Source: Gerris lacustris
Lineage: Eukaryota; Arthropoda; Insecta; Hemiptera; Gerridae
Direction of reading: 5' to 3'
Assembly: GCA_951217055.1 (NCBI GenBank)
Contig: OX578280.1
Span: 63,683,633 to 63,747,632 of the forward strand
Length of the DNA stretch: 64,000 nucleotides
Shown: in pieces, positions 1-12,238 of the stretch
Numbering within the stretch: position 1 is the first letter of the stretch
How the letters are laid out: every line of letters begins with the position of its first letter
Notes under the pieces: generated by a model
The model's input: only the letters and a program-made list of their open reading frames with translations
Told to the model about the DNA's origin: nothing
Databases searched by the model: none
Program-made: the position numbers and the translations under genes

Positions 1-37
1 AGTTTTACTATTATCACCTGATTTATCACCACCTACT

Positions 38-300
38 GTTTGTTCTTAGACACTGATGATGGCCTTATGTGTTTGTTCTTAGGCTCTGATGATTGCCTTA
101 TGTGTTTGTTCTTAGGCAATGATGATGGTCTTATGTGTTTGTCCTTTGGCTCTGATGATGGCCTTATGTGTTTGTCCTTTGGCTCTGATGATGGCCTTAT
201 GTGTTTGTCCTTTGGCTCTGATGATGGCCTTATGTGTTTGTTCTTAGGCACTGATGATGGCCTTATGTGTTTGTTCTTAGGCAATGATGATGGCCTTATG
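38..300. repeat. 33-bp minisatellite, about 8 copies
   Basis: Eight head-to-tail copies of a 33-bp unit containing CTGATGATGGCCTTATG. Because 33 is divisible by three and the unit has no stop, both strands show an open frame with an 11-residue period, which is not evidence of a gene. The last unit runs into AAGGCTGAAAGC at 301-312, giving a possible folded structure (see findings). Confidence 0.93.
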
Positions 301-394
301 AAGGCTGAAAGCTGCTTTGCCTAGTTAAAAAGTTTAAATTTACGTGGAGAGAAAGTTTTATTATTCCAATTACACTATAGTTAATATGTCTGGG

Positions 395-398
<4 letters not shown>

Positions 399-467
<69 letters not shown>
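399..467. repeat. (AT)n microsatellite
   Basis: Uninterrupted AT dinucleotides. It directly precedes the ACCCGTGCTTCGCT start of an interspersed repeat and probably marks that repeat's end. Confidence 0.97.
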
Positions 468-2864
<2,397 letters not shown>

Positions 2865-3310
2865 TTGTATGTAACTATGCAGCAAAGGAAACATTTCTGA
2901 CTCATTTAAAGATTACCTGCTAAGGTACACCTTAGCAGGTAATTAACATTTTCATGCTGCGGCTTCGCATCGTGTGTCAAAATGTAATTTTCCTGACTTT
3001 GCTACGCTTTGTCAGTAAAATAGAAAATTTCCTTCCTCGGCTTCGCCTCTGCAGTAAATTTGTTTAGCCTATCCTCGCCTACGGCTCGGAACTAAAACTT
3101 AAAAACTTGTCAGCAAAATTCCATTTTGCTGGTTAGTAACATAAATAACTATTTCCTACTAGCGGCAGCAAAATTACGCATTATTGAACTGTTTTTAGGC
3201 ATGAAAGTTTAATTTCTCTGAGGTTTCAAGAAAACTTTACAATACGCAGCAAAATACGATTTTGCTGCCTAGGCGGCAAAATCGTGTTTTGCTGAGGATT
3301 TTTCCAGGCT
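2865..3310. repeat. Interspersed repeat family B, copy 1 (GGCTTCGCC type)
   Basis: Contains CAGCAAAGGAAACATTTCTG, several short GC-rich blocks of the CCTCGGCTTCGCCTC type, and repeated CAGCAAAAT blocks. The same blocks recur at 3736-3945 and 41690-41910, with weaker matches at 15545-15660 and 21080-21245. It includes a near-perfect palindrome at about 2914-2943 (TTACCTGCTAAGGT and its complement around a 2-base spacer). No coding capacity. Confidence 0.65.
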
Positions 3311-3735
3311 AAGCCACGCCCACATTCCCCGCTACAAATAAATAAACAAACAACCTTTTCTTTTATATCATCTTTAACCTAAATTATTTGAACAATTTAC
3401 CTTAAAAATATTACGAATTTATAAAAAAAAAGGTTTATAAATACTTATTATAGATTATATTTATAAAATAGAATGGAGTAAAAAGATAAAAGAAATAAAA
3501 GTTTACAAAAAATAGTAGGTCTTAAAATAATCATAAATAATTCAATTAGTGCAACACTGCAGCTCATCTATTATCACAATTTAATTTTGTTTTGTTTTTA
3601 CTGTATTTCTGTCAATTCATTTTTTATAACTGTAACATTGGATATTGTCGCTTGTTTCTTTTTCATTTGAATAGTTCAATAATAGTATTTGATAAGTAAG
3701 TAAGTATTATGAAATAAATATTATTTATAGGAAAC
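3311..3735. other. No gene seen
   Basis: AT-rich sequence between two family B copies. No ORF or RNA gene recognised. Confidence 0.5.
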
Positions 3736-3945
3736 ATTTTTCTCCCGCCAGTAGGAAAAATATTGTATGCAACAAGGCAGCAAAGGAAACATTTCTGCCT
3801 CATATTGATATATTGCCTGCCTCGGCTTCGCCTCGGGAGTTAATTTCCATAGCCTGACCTCGCCTCCGGCTCGGAGGCTAATTTAATCATTCGTCAGAAA
3901 AATTCCATTTTGCTGCCTAGTTACATAAATAACTAATTCTCTACT
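3736..3945. repeat. Interspersed repeat family B, copy 2
   Basis: Shares CAGCAAAGGAAACATTTCTG, CCTCGGCTTCGCCTCGG and TTCCATTTTGCTGCCTAG with the copy at 2865-3310 and with 41690-41910. Confidence 0.65.
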
Positions 3946-5426
3946 CGTCAATAGTTTTAAACTAATAAGAAAATTGATAGGTATCTTCTAAACTTCATTT
4001 TTTATTTATTTATATGTATAGAAAACTATAGATAAATATATATATCCTCTGGATCTTTTAAGGTATCTTTTTAAGTCTTTTTTTAACCTATAGTTGTCTA
4101 TACATAAAAAAATTAAAAAAAAAAAGGGGTTCACCATCAAGGAAAATTAATCTCCTTTTTAAGGGAAAACCTGAACTCCTCTTTTTATTTAATGTATACA
4201 GCATTTTTAAAGCCTTTTATGTGTATCAATTAACAGGTATATATTATATATTATATAGTTTATGAAGTAAATTCTTCTAGATACTAGACCCGCTACGCAT
4301 CTCAACCTGTAACCTAAGTTCATTCATCCACCACAAGTACCTTCAAGAACTATGGAGAAATTATTCAGTCTTTAGATTGGCAGCAAGCAAGCATGCCTGT
4401 GTGATTTAAGAACCCTGTTAGTGATAGTTGTCCCTGGCATCCAGGTTTAATATGTTTGTCCTGGATGCCAGGTAAATTTAGACTTTTCTTCTAATTTGTG
4501 CACAAAATTTCTTAGGGACAAAGATAAGCTATAAGTTAAACTGAGATACATATAAATGGGAGTTGGTTGACTCAAAGTAAGCAAGTGGCTATATATCGCT
4601 TTATTTACTACACACTCTTAATTAACTTGACCTGTATTTCCGCGGCAAATCTTTTAACGTAAAAATGACCGACTTCCCGACTACCTAGAAAGCTGAAACT
4701 TGCACAGATTATGTATTTCCGATGGCAATACAATAATCATGTCAACATCGTTATTTTATTAGTTATTCGGCGGGTTAATCCCAGGTATATGGGGTTAGCT
4801 CATTTGTCCTGGCTTCCAGGCAAATATTTACTTATTAACTCTTCTTTGACGTCCAGAAGAGTTATTTGGCTCAGCTTTGACGGGATCTTCGCATCTCCTA
4901 CAAGCCACGAGAGGAACTGCAGGCAGCCACACTTCAGCTCAACCCTTCTCAACTCTCCAGAGCCAATATCTCTGTAATAATGTATAAGCTTTTTCATTTA
5001 ATCTTTTTTATAATATAATAGGCTCATTTGTGAAACATATTTTATTACGTATCCTATTCAAAATACAGCTATGTACAGTCCACTAGCTCTGGCTCATTGT
5101 GTTATTTTTTTATTATTATTTCTAGCATACTAGTTCGTGGCCAGGTCAGGACTAACCCTCCCTGGTCCGAACACCCACCATATTAAAAATAGTAAGTGTG
5201 ACATATACTATACAGTTGTAACAAATGCTGAGATACACCTGTTTGCCAAATTCCTTTCAAATCGGTCAATGTCTACTCCAGTTATCATTAGACAAACACG
5301 TATAAAATAAAAATCTTATGACTTCCTAAAAAAAATAAGTAAAATCCTATGTTTTCTTGAAATGAAAAACTCAATACGCTTGTTCAATAATATTAATGAT
5401 TATTGTTATATTTGATTTGTTTTTAG
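3946..5426 (+). other. Noncoding sequence upstream of the nAChR exon
   Basis: No earlier nAChR exon (signal peptide, loop D/A region) is recognisable. The short frames at 4711-4977 and 4800-4997 overlap on opposite strands and match no family I know. The stretch ends in the polypyrimidine-rich acceptor TTGATTTGTTTTTAG at 5426, so most of it is probably intron. Confidence 0.5.
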
Positions 5427-5610
5427 TGCGGATCCTCAGTACAGCAGCGCAGTTATCAACAGTAATGTAATACTGCGTCATACAGGGGAGGTTCTGTGGC
5501 TAAGCCATGGGATATACAAGAGTAGCTGTTACATAGATGTACAGTACTTCCCTTTCGACATACAGAGCTGTCATATGAAGTGGGCTTCATGGACCTACGA
5601 CGGATATCAG
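5427..5610 (+). CDS. nAChR alpha-type subunit, Cys-loop exon
   Basis: An internal exon of a Cys-loop ligand-gated cation channel, a neuronal plasma-membrane receptor for acetylcholine. The 184-nt exon follows TTTTTAG and ends at CAG before the donor GTAATT. The first base completes a split codon; 61 codons then read ADPQYSS...TYDGYQ. Visible hallmarks are the loop E segment GEVLWLSHGIYKSSC, the Cys-loop of exactly 13 residues between two cysteines (C-YIDVQYFPFDIQS-C, with the invariant FPFD), and loop B SWTYDG with its agonist-binding tryptophan. It ends in phase 0, matching the phase 0 start of the exon at 45176. The sequence is closest to alpha7-like subunits; the exact subunit number cannot be fixed from this segment. 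Confidence 0.95.
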
Positions 5611-5818
5611 GTAATTTATATTAATCAACTTGCTTCTACTACGTTTTCTACTAAGTTTTATATATTCCTTTGGTAACTTATTTATACCCTTTCATTCCCT
5701 TCATGATCTGAGATTATTCAAAAAAATCTTCAAGCAATCCTATATTCAGACATAGTTTCAATCTGTTCTAATGGCACTCTTCTATCTAGTAGAGTAATTT
5801 GATATCAATAAGATTAAA

Positions 5819-6167
5819 TCTTCTGGAGGGGACAGCGTCAGAGATTTTGTAAATCCCGACGTTTCGAATCCATTACAAAGATCGTTTTCAAAGGGAGTTG
5901 CTCATGATAAGAGTCATCTTTAACTTAAGAAGAAGACTCAAGAAGAAGACTTAAGAAGAAGACTTAAGAAAATGTTTTAAGAAGAAGACTTAAGAAGAAG
6001 ACTTAAGAAGATGACTTAAGAAGAAGACTCAAGAAGAAGACTTAAGAAGAAGACTTAAGAAGATGACTTAAGAAGAAGACTTAAGAAGATGACTTAAGAA
6101 GATGACTTAAGAAGAAGACTTAAGAAGGAACTTAAGAAGAAGAAGACTCTAGGTCTCCTCCAGAATA
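5819..6167. repeat. Foldback-like element with 13-bp tandem core
   Basis: Imperfect 15-bp inverted ends (TCTTCTGGAGGGGAC at 5819, its near complement at 6153-6167) enclose a core at about 5921-6147. The core is made of roughly 16 copies of a 13-bp unit (GACTTAAGAAGAA and variants). Just inside the left end lies AATCCCGACGTTTCGAATCC, which is also found at 25976-25998 in another foldback element (26.0-26.4 kb), so the two are probably related. Confidence 0.65.
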
Positions 6168-7029
6168 TCAAGACTTACTAGACTCTGGCCACGTATAAAC
6201 GTAAACAAGAGAAAAAATTTGAATTTAGCATGCAGATGTTTTTGGACTTTGGGGGGGGGGGGGTCACGTTAGAAATGCTAAGAAAAATGTGAAGCCCTTA
6301 AATATAGGAGGTACTAGGAAGTTAGGATATAACAGGAGGTTGATCTGTTTTCACTTTATTTTCACTTTTTAGTACTACATTTAACTAATAGAAGCCTGAT
6401 GTATTTAAATATAGTACTAGGAATTTAGTAAGTAAGTTAAGGAGGTAGCTTGATTTTCACATTTTAATACTATATTTTACCAATAAGAGCGTGCCACGGC
6501 AACCGTATTTAGAGGGGGAGGCGTAACGTGTAAAGGTTACTAAACTGTTGGCAACGCAGGACATTTATCAACTGCCTTTAAGTCAGCAGTTGATAAAAAA
6601 ATCCATCACTCAAAACAAAAACTGCGTTTCATGCAATTTCGTTAATTTCACTTCAAAAATCATTCACTTAGATTAGTCTCGAAACACAAACTTCGTTTTC
6701 ATGTTTCGTTTCATCCAAGCCAATTTACTCTACTACGCCTAAAGAAGTTTTACTTCAAAAAATAGTTTTTAAGGAATTTTTTATAAGTCACATATTTTGT
6801 GACAAAAAATCCCCCTCCCAAAAAAATAAAATCTTAAAAAATTATTACCTATCTTAGGAACGAATTGGGCTAGACACTTGGGAGTAGTTTCATTGCTTTG
6901 AACAATAAAAATGAATATAAAGGCGTTTGTTTCACATGATTATAATAAATGGTTCATAAGTTATAGCTAAAAAAAACTTTTAAATGACCGCCATCTTGAT
7001 ACGGCTGGGTAGATTACACTGGTTAATGA
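6168..7029. other. No gene seen
   Basis: Contains a G13 homopolymer at 6251-6263. No coding block or RNA gene recognised. Confidence 0.5.
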
Positions 7030-7315
7030 AGCCATTTTTTGACATTTTCATGCCTTGCCTAAGGGACAGAAACACGAAAAGCGTTACCAAAAAACTAGCG
7101 TTTCACGAGTAACAGGGAGTTAGGAAGATATAGAAGGTGTTCAATCGAGTCTGCCCATTCTCGGTAGGTATAGTGTCTCCCTACCGCGCTTGGTAGGGCA
7201 TACCCACCCCTGCCCTCCCGATCGGCGACCTGCCCCACGTCTCACTCTCTTCGCTTCTCACTACTACTCCATTAGTCGCTTGCGCGCCCCAGCAGACACC
7301 AAAAAGCGTTAGAAT
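7030..7315 (+). repeat. Interspersed repeat family G, copy 1
   Basis: Shares TTTGACATTTTCATG, CGAAAAGCGTTACCAAAAAA and GTAACAGGGAGTTAGGAAGA with 56235-56615, and with 41107-41590 in reverse orientation. Its 3' part (7140-7280) is unusually GC-rich for this window (CTACCGCGC, CCCGATCGGCGACCTGCC). No coding frame. Confidence 0.6.
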
Positions 7316-8233
7316 TTTATTTCTTCTTCTTCTTTATTAAAGACCATAATATACAAACCAAATTTAATAACAGCCAACTGAGATCAAAAAGCATCTGCGA
7401 ATTCAATGAAAACAATCCTAAACATTGTTATAAACGGATTGACATAGATTGATTGGATTCATAAAGGATTTGGAGTCTGCAAAGAAGCAGTCCGAACGCT
7501 AACTTAATCGGGAAATCCCACAGAGATGAGATACAACCTGCAATATCGATCAAATTGTTTCAAAAGTGATAAAGTGTTCAATTTCTCACTGAATCATAAA
7601 CTGAGAAACGATTCACGAATGTCCAGGTGAAGGGCGCGCGTTGTCACATAGAATTTCGAAAACTCTAAATGAGAGGAAATGAAGAGATATTATTGTCAAG
7701 TTCCTGGGATAAACGTGATCATAATATAAGATGAATTTTCGGCATTTATGTTTGGGGATAAAAGCATTTCTATTTATTTTTATAACTTCAACTCCCATTG
7801 TTCACGTATAAGAAACACGTCGTCTTTAGAATTATATCTATATAAAAGAATTAATCAATTTATTTTTTTTAATAAAAACATTTTTCTTCTATTTCTAAGT
7901 GTAATTATAAATAATAAGAATGAGGAAACACTATGAGAGGATAGGCAAGGAACAGCAACCATTCATTATTTAGTTGATGAACAACAAAATATAAAAACAA
8001 CAATCATTATTTAGTTGATGAACAACAAAATATAAAAACAACAATCATTATGTCATAAGTACAGTTTAAGTATTGATAGCATAATGAGGGTAAACAAATT
8101 AAAGGTACTACATAACAAATACGTTTACTAGTTCAATAATCATTGAAATACATAAAAATCTCACACACTACCCTAATAATCACAGTAATCACTATTGCAA
8201 AACTGAAATCTAAAGCCTCGTACAAACTAAACA
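7316..8233. other. No gene; includes a 41-bp tandem duplication
   Basis: At 7964-8050 a 41-bp segment starting CATTATTTAGTTGATGAACA is present twice plus a partial third copy. Short frames at 7613-7798 and 7748-7936 overlap on opposite strands and show no family motif. Confidence 0.55.
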
Positions 8234-8367
8234 CGCATTCGTAAACAGGGTTTGCAAACAATTGCATACCGGACGCGCATTCGTAAACAGGGTTTGCAAA
8301 CAACTGCATACCGGACGCGCATTCGTAAACAGGGTTTGCAAACAATCGCATACGACGACACGCATTC
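8234..8367. repeat. 42-bp minisatellite, about 3.2 copies
   Basis: Units start CGCATTCGTAAACAGGG at 8234, 8276 and 8318, with a partial unit at 8361. The unit length is a multiple of three, so several frames stay open; these are not genes. Confidence 0.9.
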
Positions 8368-8610
8368 TAGACAAACAGTTGTTTCCGAACGTTTGTTCTT
8401 GTTCTCGGTTATTCTTTGTTACTTTCTTTATTCACTATATCATAGGTACTAAATCTATGTTGAACTTACATTTAACTTACATCAAAACTAAAACGGTACT
8501 ATTTAGCGCCGGCTCATTTATTATCATTTGTGAGTTAAAAATAGTTGAGTGAAAAAGACAAGAGTAAAAGAAGACGGAATGTGGATGTCGATTTTTTTTT
8601 TTTTTTTCTC

Positions 8611-8769
8611 TAAAGGACCCTATACACGATCAAACATTTCGCGCAAACCTGATGTCGGGCAAATTTAGGCCATACACGTCAAACATCATGTTAGCGCAAA
8701 CATCAAACAGCCCCATACACAGTCAAAATGTTTGCGCAAACATTTTGACCATGTATGGGGGTCTTAAGG
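8611..8769. repeat. MITE-like element with strong internal palindrome
   Basis: The left end CTAAAGGACCCTATACACG is partly mirrored by the right end GTATGGGGGTCTTAAG. Inside, 8711-8760 forms 25-bp inverted arms, with a perfect 26-bp palindrome core at 8723-8748 (TCAAAATGTTTGC and its complement). The end motif (RGGCCC-TATACACG type) resembles the GTGTATGGCCCCTTTTAGG end near 25480-25505. Confidence 0.6.
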
Positions 8770-9554
8770 AACTCTATTTTGGATGATGTGAGGAATGCTG
8801 GAAAATCTTATTTAATAATCTACCGGAAATCGATTGATTTTTCCCTTCTAGTCTCATTAAAAACAACACGAATACGCAAGCACTACTGAAGGTATTGCAG
8901 AGATGTTGAGTTTAGCACAAGGAAATCTTGTCTTGTTTTAAACTAGATATACCCAAGTCTCGGTTAGACGAGTCAAGTTGCTTTGATTATTGACTGGAAA
9001 GTGGGAAGACTTTGATCTTACAGGACTTAACTTGGACCGAAGTTAAAGCACAAGGTGGAGAAACAGAGTGCAATCTATTGGCTGAGGTAGAATCTGAACA
9101 AGAAGTGCCACGTTACTTGGGGCTGATGTTTATTATTGAATGGGAGGGTAATTGTTAGTTTAACTTGAAGATCTCCAAGGAAGCCCTTGAAGAAAGCATT
9201 GATTAGAGATAGGGTAAGCTTTACGTGCAGACGAGGTACCTCCAGGTAAATGTCTTCTAATTAATATTGTACTCCGAGAGCTTTTCCACAGGATTAGCTC
9301 TAATGAATCTGAAGCCTGCAAGACTATAAAGGCTGTATGTATATAAAGGCATTTAGCCTTTCATGTTGACCTGACGTTTATATCCAATTTAATCAATACT
9401 TAAATATTCATTTTACACAATTTTTAAGATTTATAAAATTATGATACAAAATAAAACTGACTCTGAAGAAGAAATTGACCAGTAGTGGATTAAGGGTTTT
9501 CTAGAAGCCTCAGAGGGATAATGCTTTTACATGTTCCTTGACACTTTCCTTCAA
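8770..9554. other. No gene seen
   Basis: No open frame longer than expected by chance, and no repeat that I can pair elsewhere in the window. Confidence 0.45.
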
Positions 9555-9790
9555 AAATGGTCTACCAATTAGTGTGGCAAATAGCATCCTCGAGTCTTAT
9601 TTCGTATACTTTAATACATTTTATGCTTTTACAACCTATTAATGTCAAATTTATTTAATTTTCCCCTCTTTTTTTAAATATGTCAAAATAGTTCTGATTT
9701 TTTACATGAATTAAAACATAAATTTAGCAAAATTTATAAAGCACAGACGGTTGAAAATAATCTAGGACTATCTACTTTTGGATTTTAGGG
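9555..9790 (+). repeat. Interspersed repeat family F, copy 1
   Basis: Shares CCAATTAGTGTGGC, ATAGCATCCTCG, TTTTTTACATGAATTAAA and CACAGACGGTTGAAA with 44025-44200 and with the interrupted copy at 56695-57290. A short piece also occurs at 21500-21540. Confidence 0.65.
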
Positions 9791-10191
9791 ATGAAATTTA
9801 AAAATATATATATATACATATAAGCACACGGTAGTGCTCAATGCCAAGTAAGAATGTTGTGTATCTTTACTTGAACCAATTCACTTGGTTTTTCTCACCC
9901 TCATATCTCTGCTTGCTCTTACGATAGGCTTTTGAAATTTTAAACATAGTTTAAGCTTATGTAGTTTAGGAAACTGTAAGAAATTGAGGCCTTAACACTC
10001 AGCCTCTTCAACAGGGGAGATTTCCAAAGTTGGAATTTATGTTATTGACTCAAACATTCATTTATTCACTCATCATCAAAATTATAAGTGACTTCCATAA
10101 TAGCGAGAAACTTGAAATTCCATTTAAAGCTTATTGAATTTATCGAAACTCAAATTTTTAATTTTTACCCTAAAAAAGGCGGACGCAACGT
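9791..10191. other. No gene seen
   Basis: Noncoding. Includes a short (TA)n near 9805-9818. Confidence 0.4.
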
Positions 10192-10328
10192 TATAGCACA
10201 TTGCGCGTCGAGTGCGGAAAGTAGCAGTTTGTACCCGAGCGACAGCGAGAGTAGTAAAACCACACGAGCAATGCAAACTGCCGTTTTCGCACGAGTTGCG
10301 TACCGTACTTTATCTACGATTGTTAGAT

Positions 10329-10490
10329 TTAAGTAATAAATACAGAAAAAATAAACTTGCTGTATGTAAGTTCGTATCTCTCTCTTGATAAAGATGGCAT
10401 TAATTCATGAGTTGTATTTTTTGCCGAATTAATTATTTCTAGAGGAGTATTATTCTCCACATTTTCATCAAAGACACTAGATTCACTCAT
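10329..10490 (-). pseudogene. Family Y ORF, 53 aa, N-terminal remnant
   Basis: ATG at 10490, TAA at 10329; the protein begins MSESSVFDENVENN. The first roughly 47 residues align with the ORFs at 14900-15082, 35061-35396 and 50503-50694 without frameshift or stop. They share an acidic, Asn-rich N-terminus, then EIINS, then ELMPSLSRERYELTY-x-KF. After the KF motif the copies diverge and stop, so this is the 5' end of a once longer gene. The S-R-x-x-Y-x3-Y-x-KF pattern resembles the beginning of the SAM-like core-binding domain of tyrosine recombinases (Crypton-type elements). That assignment is a weak inference. Confidence 0.55.
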
Positions 10491-10588
10491 TGTTTTTCAC
10501 TAAAAACTCGATACAAACAGTTACTTTAATAAAAGAACCACAAATTAGTTTTTTTAAATGTAAACAAACTCGCTAATCATGCGTAAAG

Positions 10589-10644
10589 CTGAAGAATTCC
10601 TCTTCTTTACCGCCCTAGCGTGGTAAAGAAGAGGAATTCTTCAG
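10589..10644. repeat. 24-bp-arm hairpin in family Y copy 1
   Basis: Arms CTGAAGAATTCCTCTTC... and its complement flank a short loop centred on CCTAGC. An equivalent, slightly decayed hairpin lies at about 34909-34960 in copy 3. It lies about 100 bp upstream of the ORF start in transcript orientation. Confidence 0.85.
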
Positions 10645-10750
10645 AACTATGAGACGTGCATGCGCAATGAATACAAGTACATAAAGAATCACTTTCTACG
10701 CACCTAAACTGAGATACAATGTTTATATTTCGTATCAATCGTAGATAAAA

Positions 10751-11610
10751 GGTTATTTTAAGTAACAGTGCCGTATCGAAAAACTGATTACACACTCAGT
10801 TACTGATTTTAAAAGAACTACAAGTTTGATCCTACGACTTATTTTGTACCTTAGTTGGAGCTAGATTTGATTAGTATTTTTTAAGTTTTGGCTTTCATCT
10901 CTCATAGTGAAGCATCCGCAATTACTGTCGGATTTATTTCTGATCGGATGACTCAAATCTTACACTGATGCTCTTTGAATCAAGTATTTATTATTTTATG
11001 TGTCACGAGACCACTTTTTTAATTTTTTTTTTTTATTGTGTTTCATATCATTTTAAGGGCCTTTAGGACTTTTAATTTCTACTTTAGGACTCATTTGTTT
11101 ATTTTTTTAAAAATTTGGTGCATGCAATTTTGTACCGATTTCTATAGGTAGGAATTTCTTCCGGTATCTGATGTCAGTTTTTCTGAAGGTGAGTAAAACT
11201 TTTTCTTTTTTTTCTCACTCTTCATTTTTCTACATCATAAATTTCAGCACATGGGAGAAGTTGTTTAGAATCGACACTAGAGTCACTAAGTACACGTTAA
11301 AGCGTGGGGCAGGGGGTGGGGTCTGCTTGTTCAGCACATGTTAAGCTTGGCATTCTTCGGGACAAAAGATAATTTGTTGCGTATTAGGCAAGACGTGTTT
11401 GATTTTGAGTTGATAAAAATAAATGATAAAAATGATAAGGAGAATCAAGGTTATACTTGTAATACTAAGCTAAGCTTTTCAATTCCTCTATGTTAGGCCT
11501 TATTATCTAATAATAATTAATTTAAGAAATATTTTTATAAAAAACTAATTTTTACATATTTACAACACTACTACATATTATATTATAAGTGTGTGTATAG
11601 AGTATAGACT
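10751..11610. other. No gene seen
   Basis: AT-rich, with T-runs at about 11018-11036. No coding block or paired repeat recognised. Confidence 0.45.
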
Positions 11611-11707
11611 ATAAAACCTCCCGCCGTGTTCCGCTATAATACCTCCCGCCTATTCCACTATAATACCTTCCACCATTTCCACTGCAATACCTCCCGTTGT
11701 GTTCCAG
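11611..11707. repeat. Short degenerate tandem repeat, about 25-bp unit
   Basis: Four imperfect units of the form ATAATACCTCCCGCC-GTTCCACT. Followed at 11731-11737 by a C7 tract. Confidence 0.7.
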
Positions 11708-12225
11708 TTCGGTCTTAAGAGCTAGGGTAACCCCCCCGAACCAAAACTGGAACAAACCAAATTACAAATAAAAACACAAGACGTTAACGAAACGCAAAAT
11801 AAAAACATTTATTGGTATAACGATGACAAGTTCCATTTGTTTAACACCGAATGGAAATATAACAAAATGGTGGGAGTGGGAAGTTCGCAAGGCATCGTTG
11901 CCGGCGTATCCACGTTATTTTTTTAACTTGTGTTATCCCTCAAAATGCGATAAAAAAAATTTGTTCATACATATTTTAACATATAAAAAGATTTTGTTGG
12001 CACCTCCAAGAAAAAAGTTTGGCGTTGTTGTTAAAAGTCCGTGGCAATTTCATTCACCGCTTACCCGTGGGAGGTTGGGTTGCCCTCTGGGGTGAGGGGA
12101 GGGGGCCGAGTTTAATCTCGCCTCGGAGCGCTACAAACCACGCGACGGTCATGTGTATAGTATTAGTTGAAGAAACCGTTCCTCGAACTGTTAGATCCAC
12201 CGGCCTGTATAGAAAAATCTAGATT
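11708..12225. other. No recognised gene; locally GC-rich
   Basis: 12050-12140 is GC-rich (GGGAGGTTGGGTTGCC, GGGGAGGGGGCCGAG), unlike its surroundings, and sits just before the LINE insertion. The overlapping frames at 11823-12095 and 12019-12222 match no family I know. Confidence 0.4.
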
Positions 12226-12238
12226 TTGCTCAGCCTAT
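12226..12238. repeat. 13-bp target-site duplication, left
   Basis: TTGCTCAGCCTAT, repeated exactly at 13298-13310 on the other side of the LINE fragment. Confidence 0.85.

Larger units (their letters stand above)
10192..10750 (-). mobile_element. Family Y element, copy 1 (non-autonomous, carries an ORF start)
   Basis: One of four copies (others at 14510-15329, 34804-35380 and 50391-50946) of a roughly 560-bp sequence. In transcript orientation (minus) it has a CAATCGTAGAT end, then a 24-bp-arm hairpin at 10589-10644, then a leader ending in GTGAAAAACA-ATG. A short ORF, an inverted ATCTACGATTG motif and a GC-richer tail with GCGGAAAGTAGCA and GAGCGACAGCGA blocks follow. The outer CAATCGTAGAT (about 10737-10747) and inner ATCTACGATTG (about 10312-10322) are exact complements, so the ORF and hairpin sit inside a short inverted repeat. 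Class is unproven. Confidence 0.75.

Noticed and set aside
12019..12222. GC-rich stretch before the LINE as an rRNA or tRNA gene
   Set aside because: No rRNA core motif or cloverleaf could be recognised.
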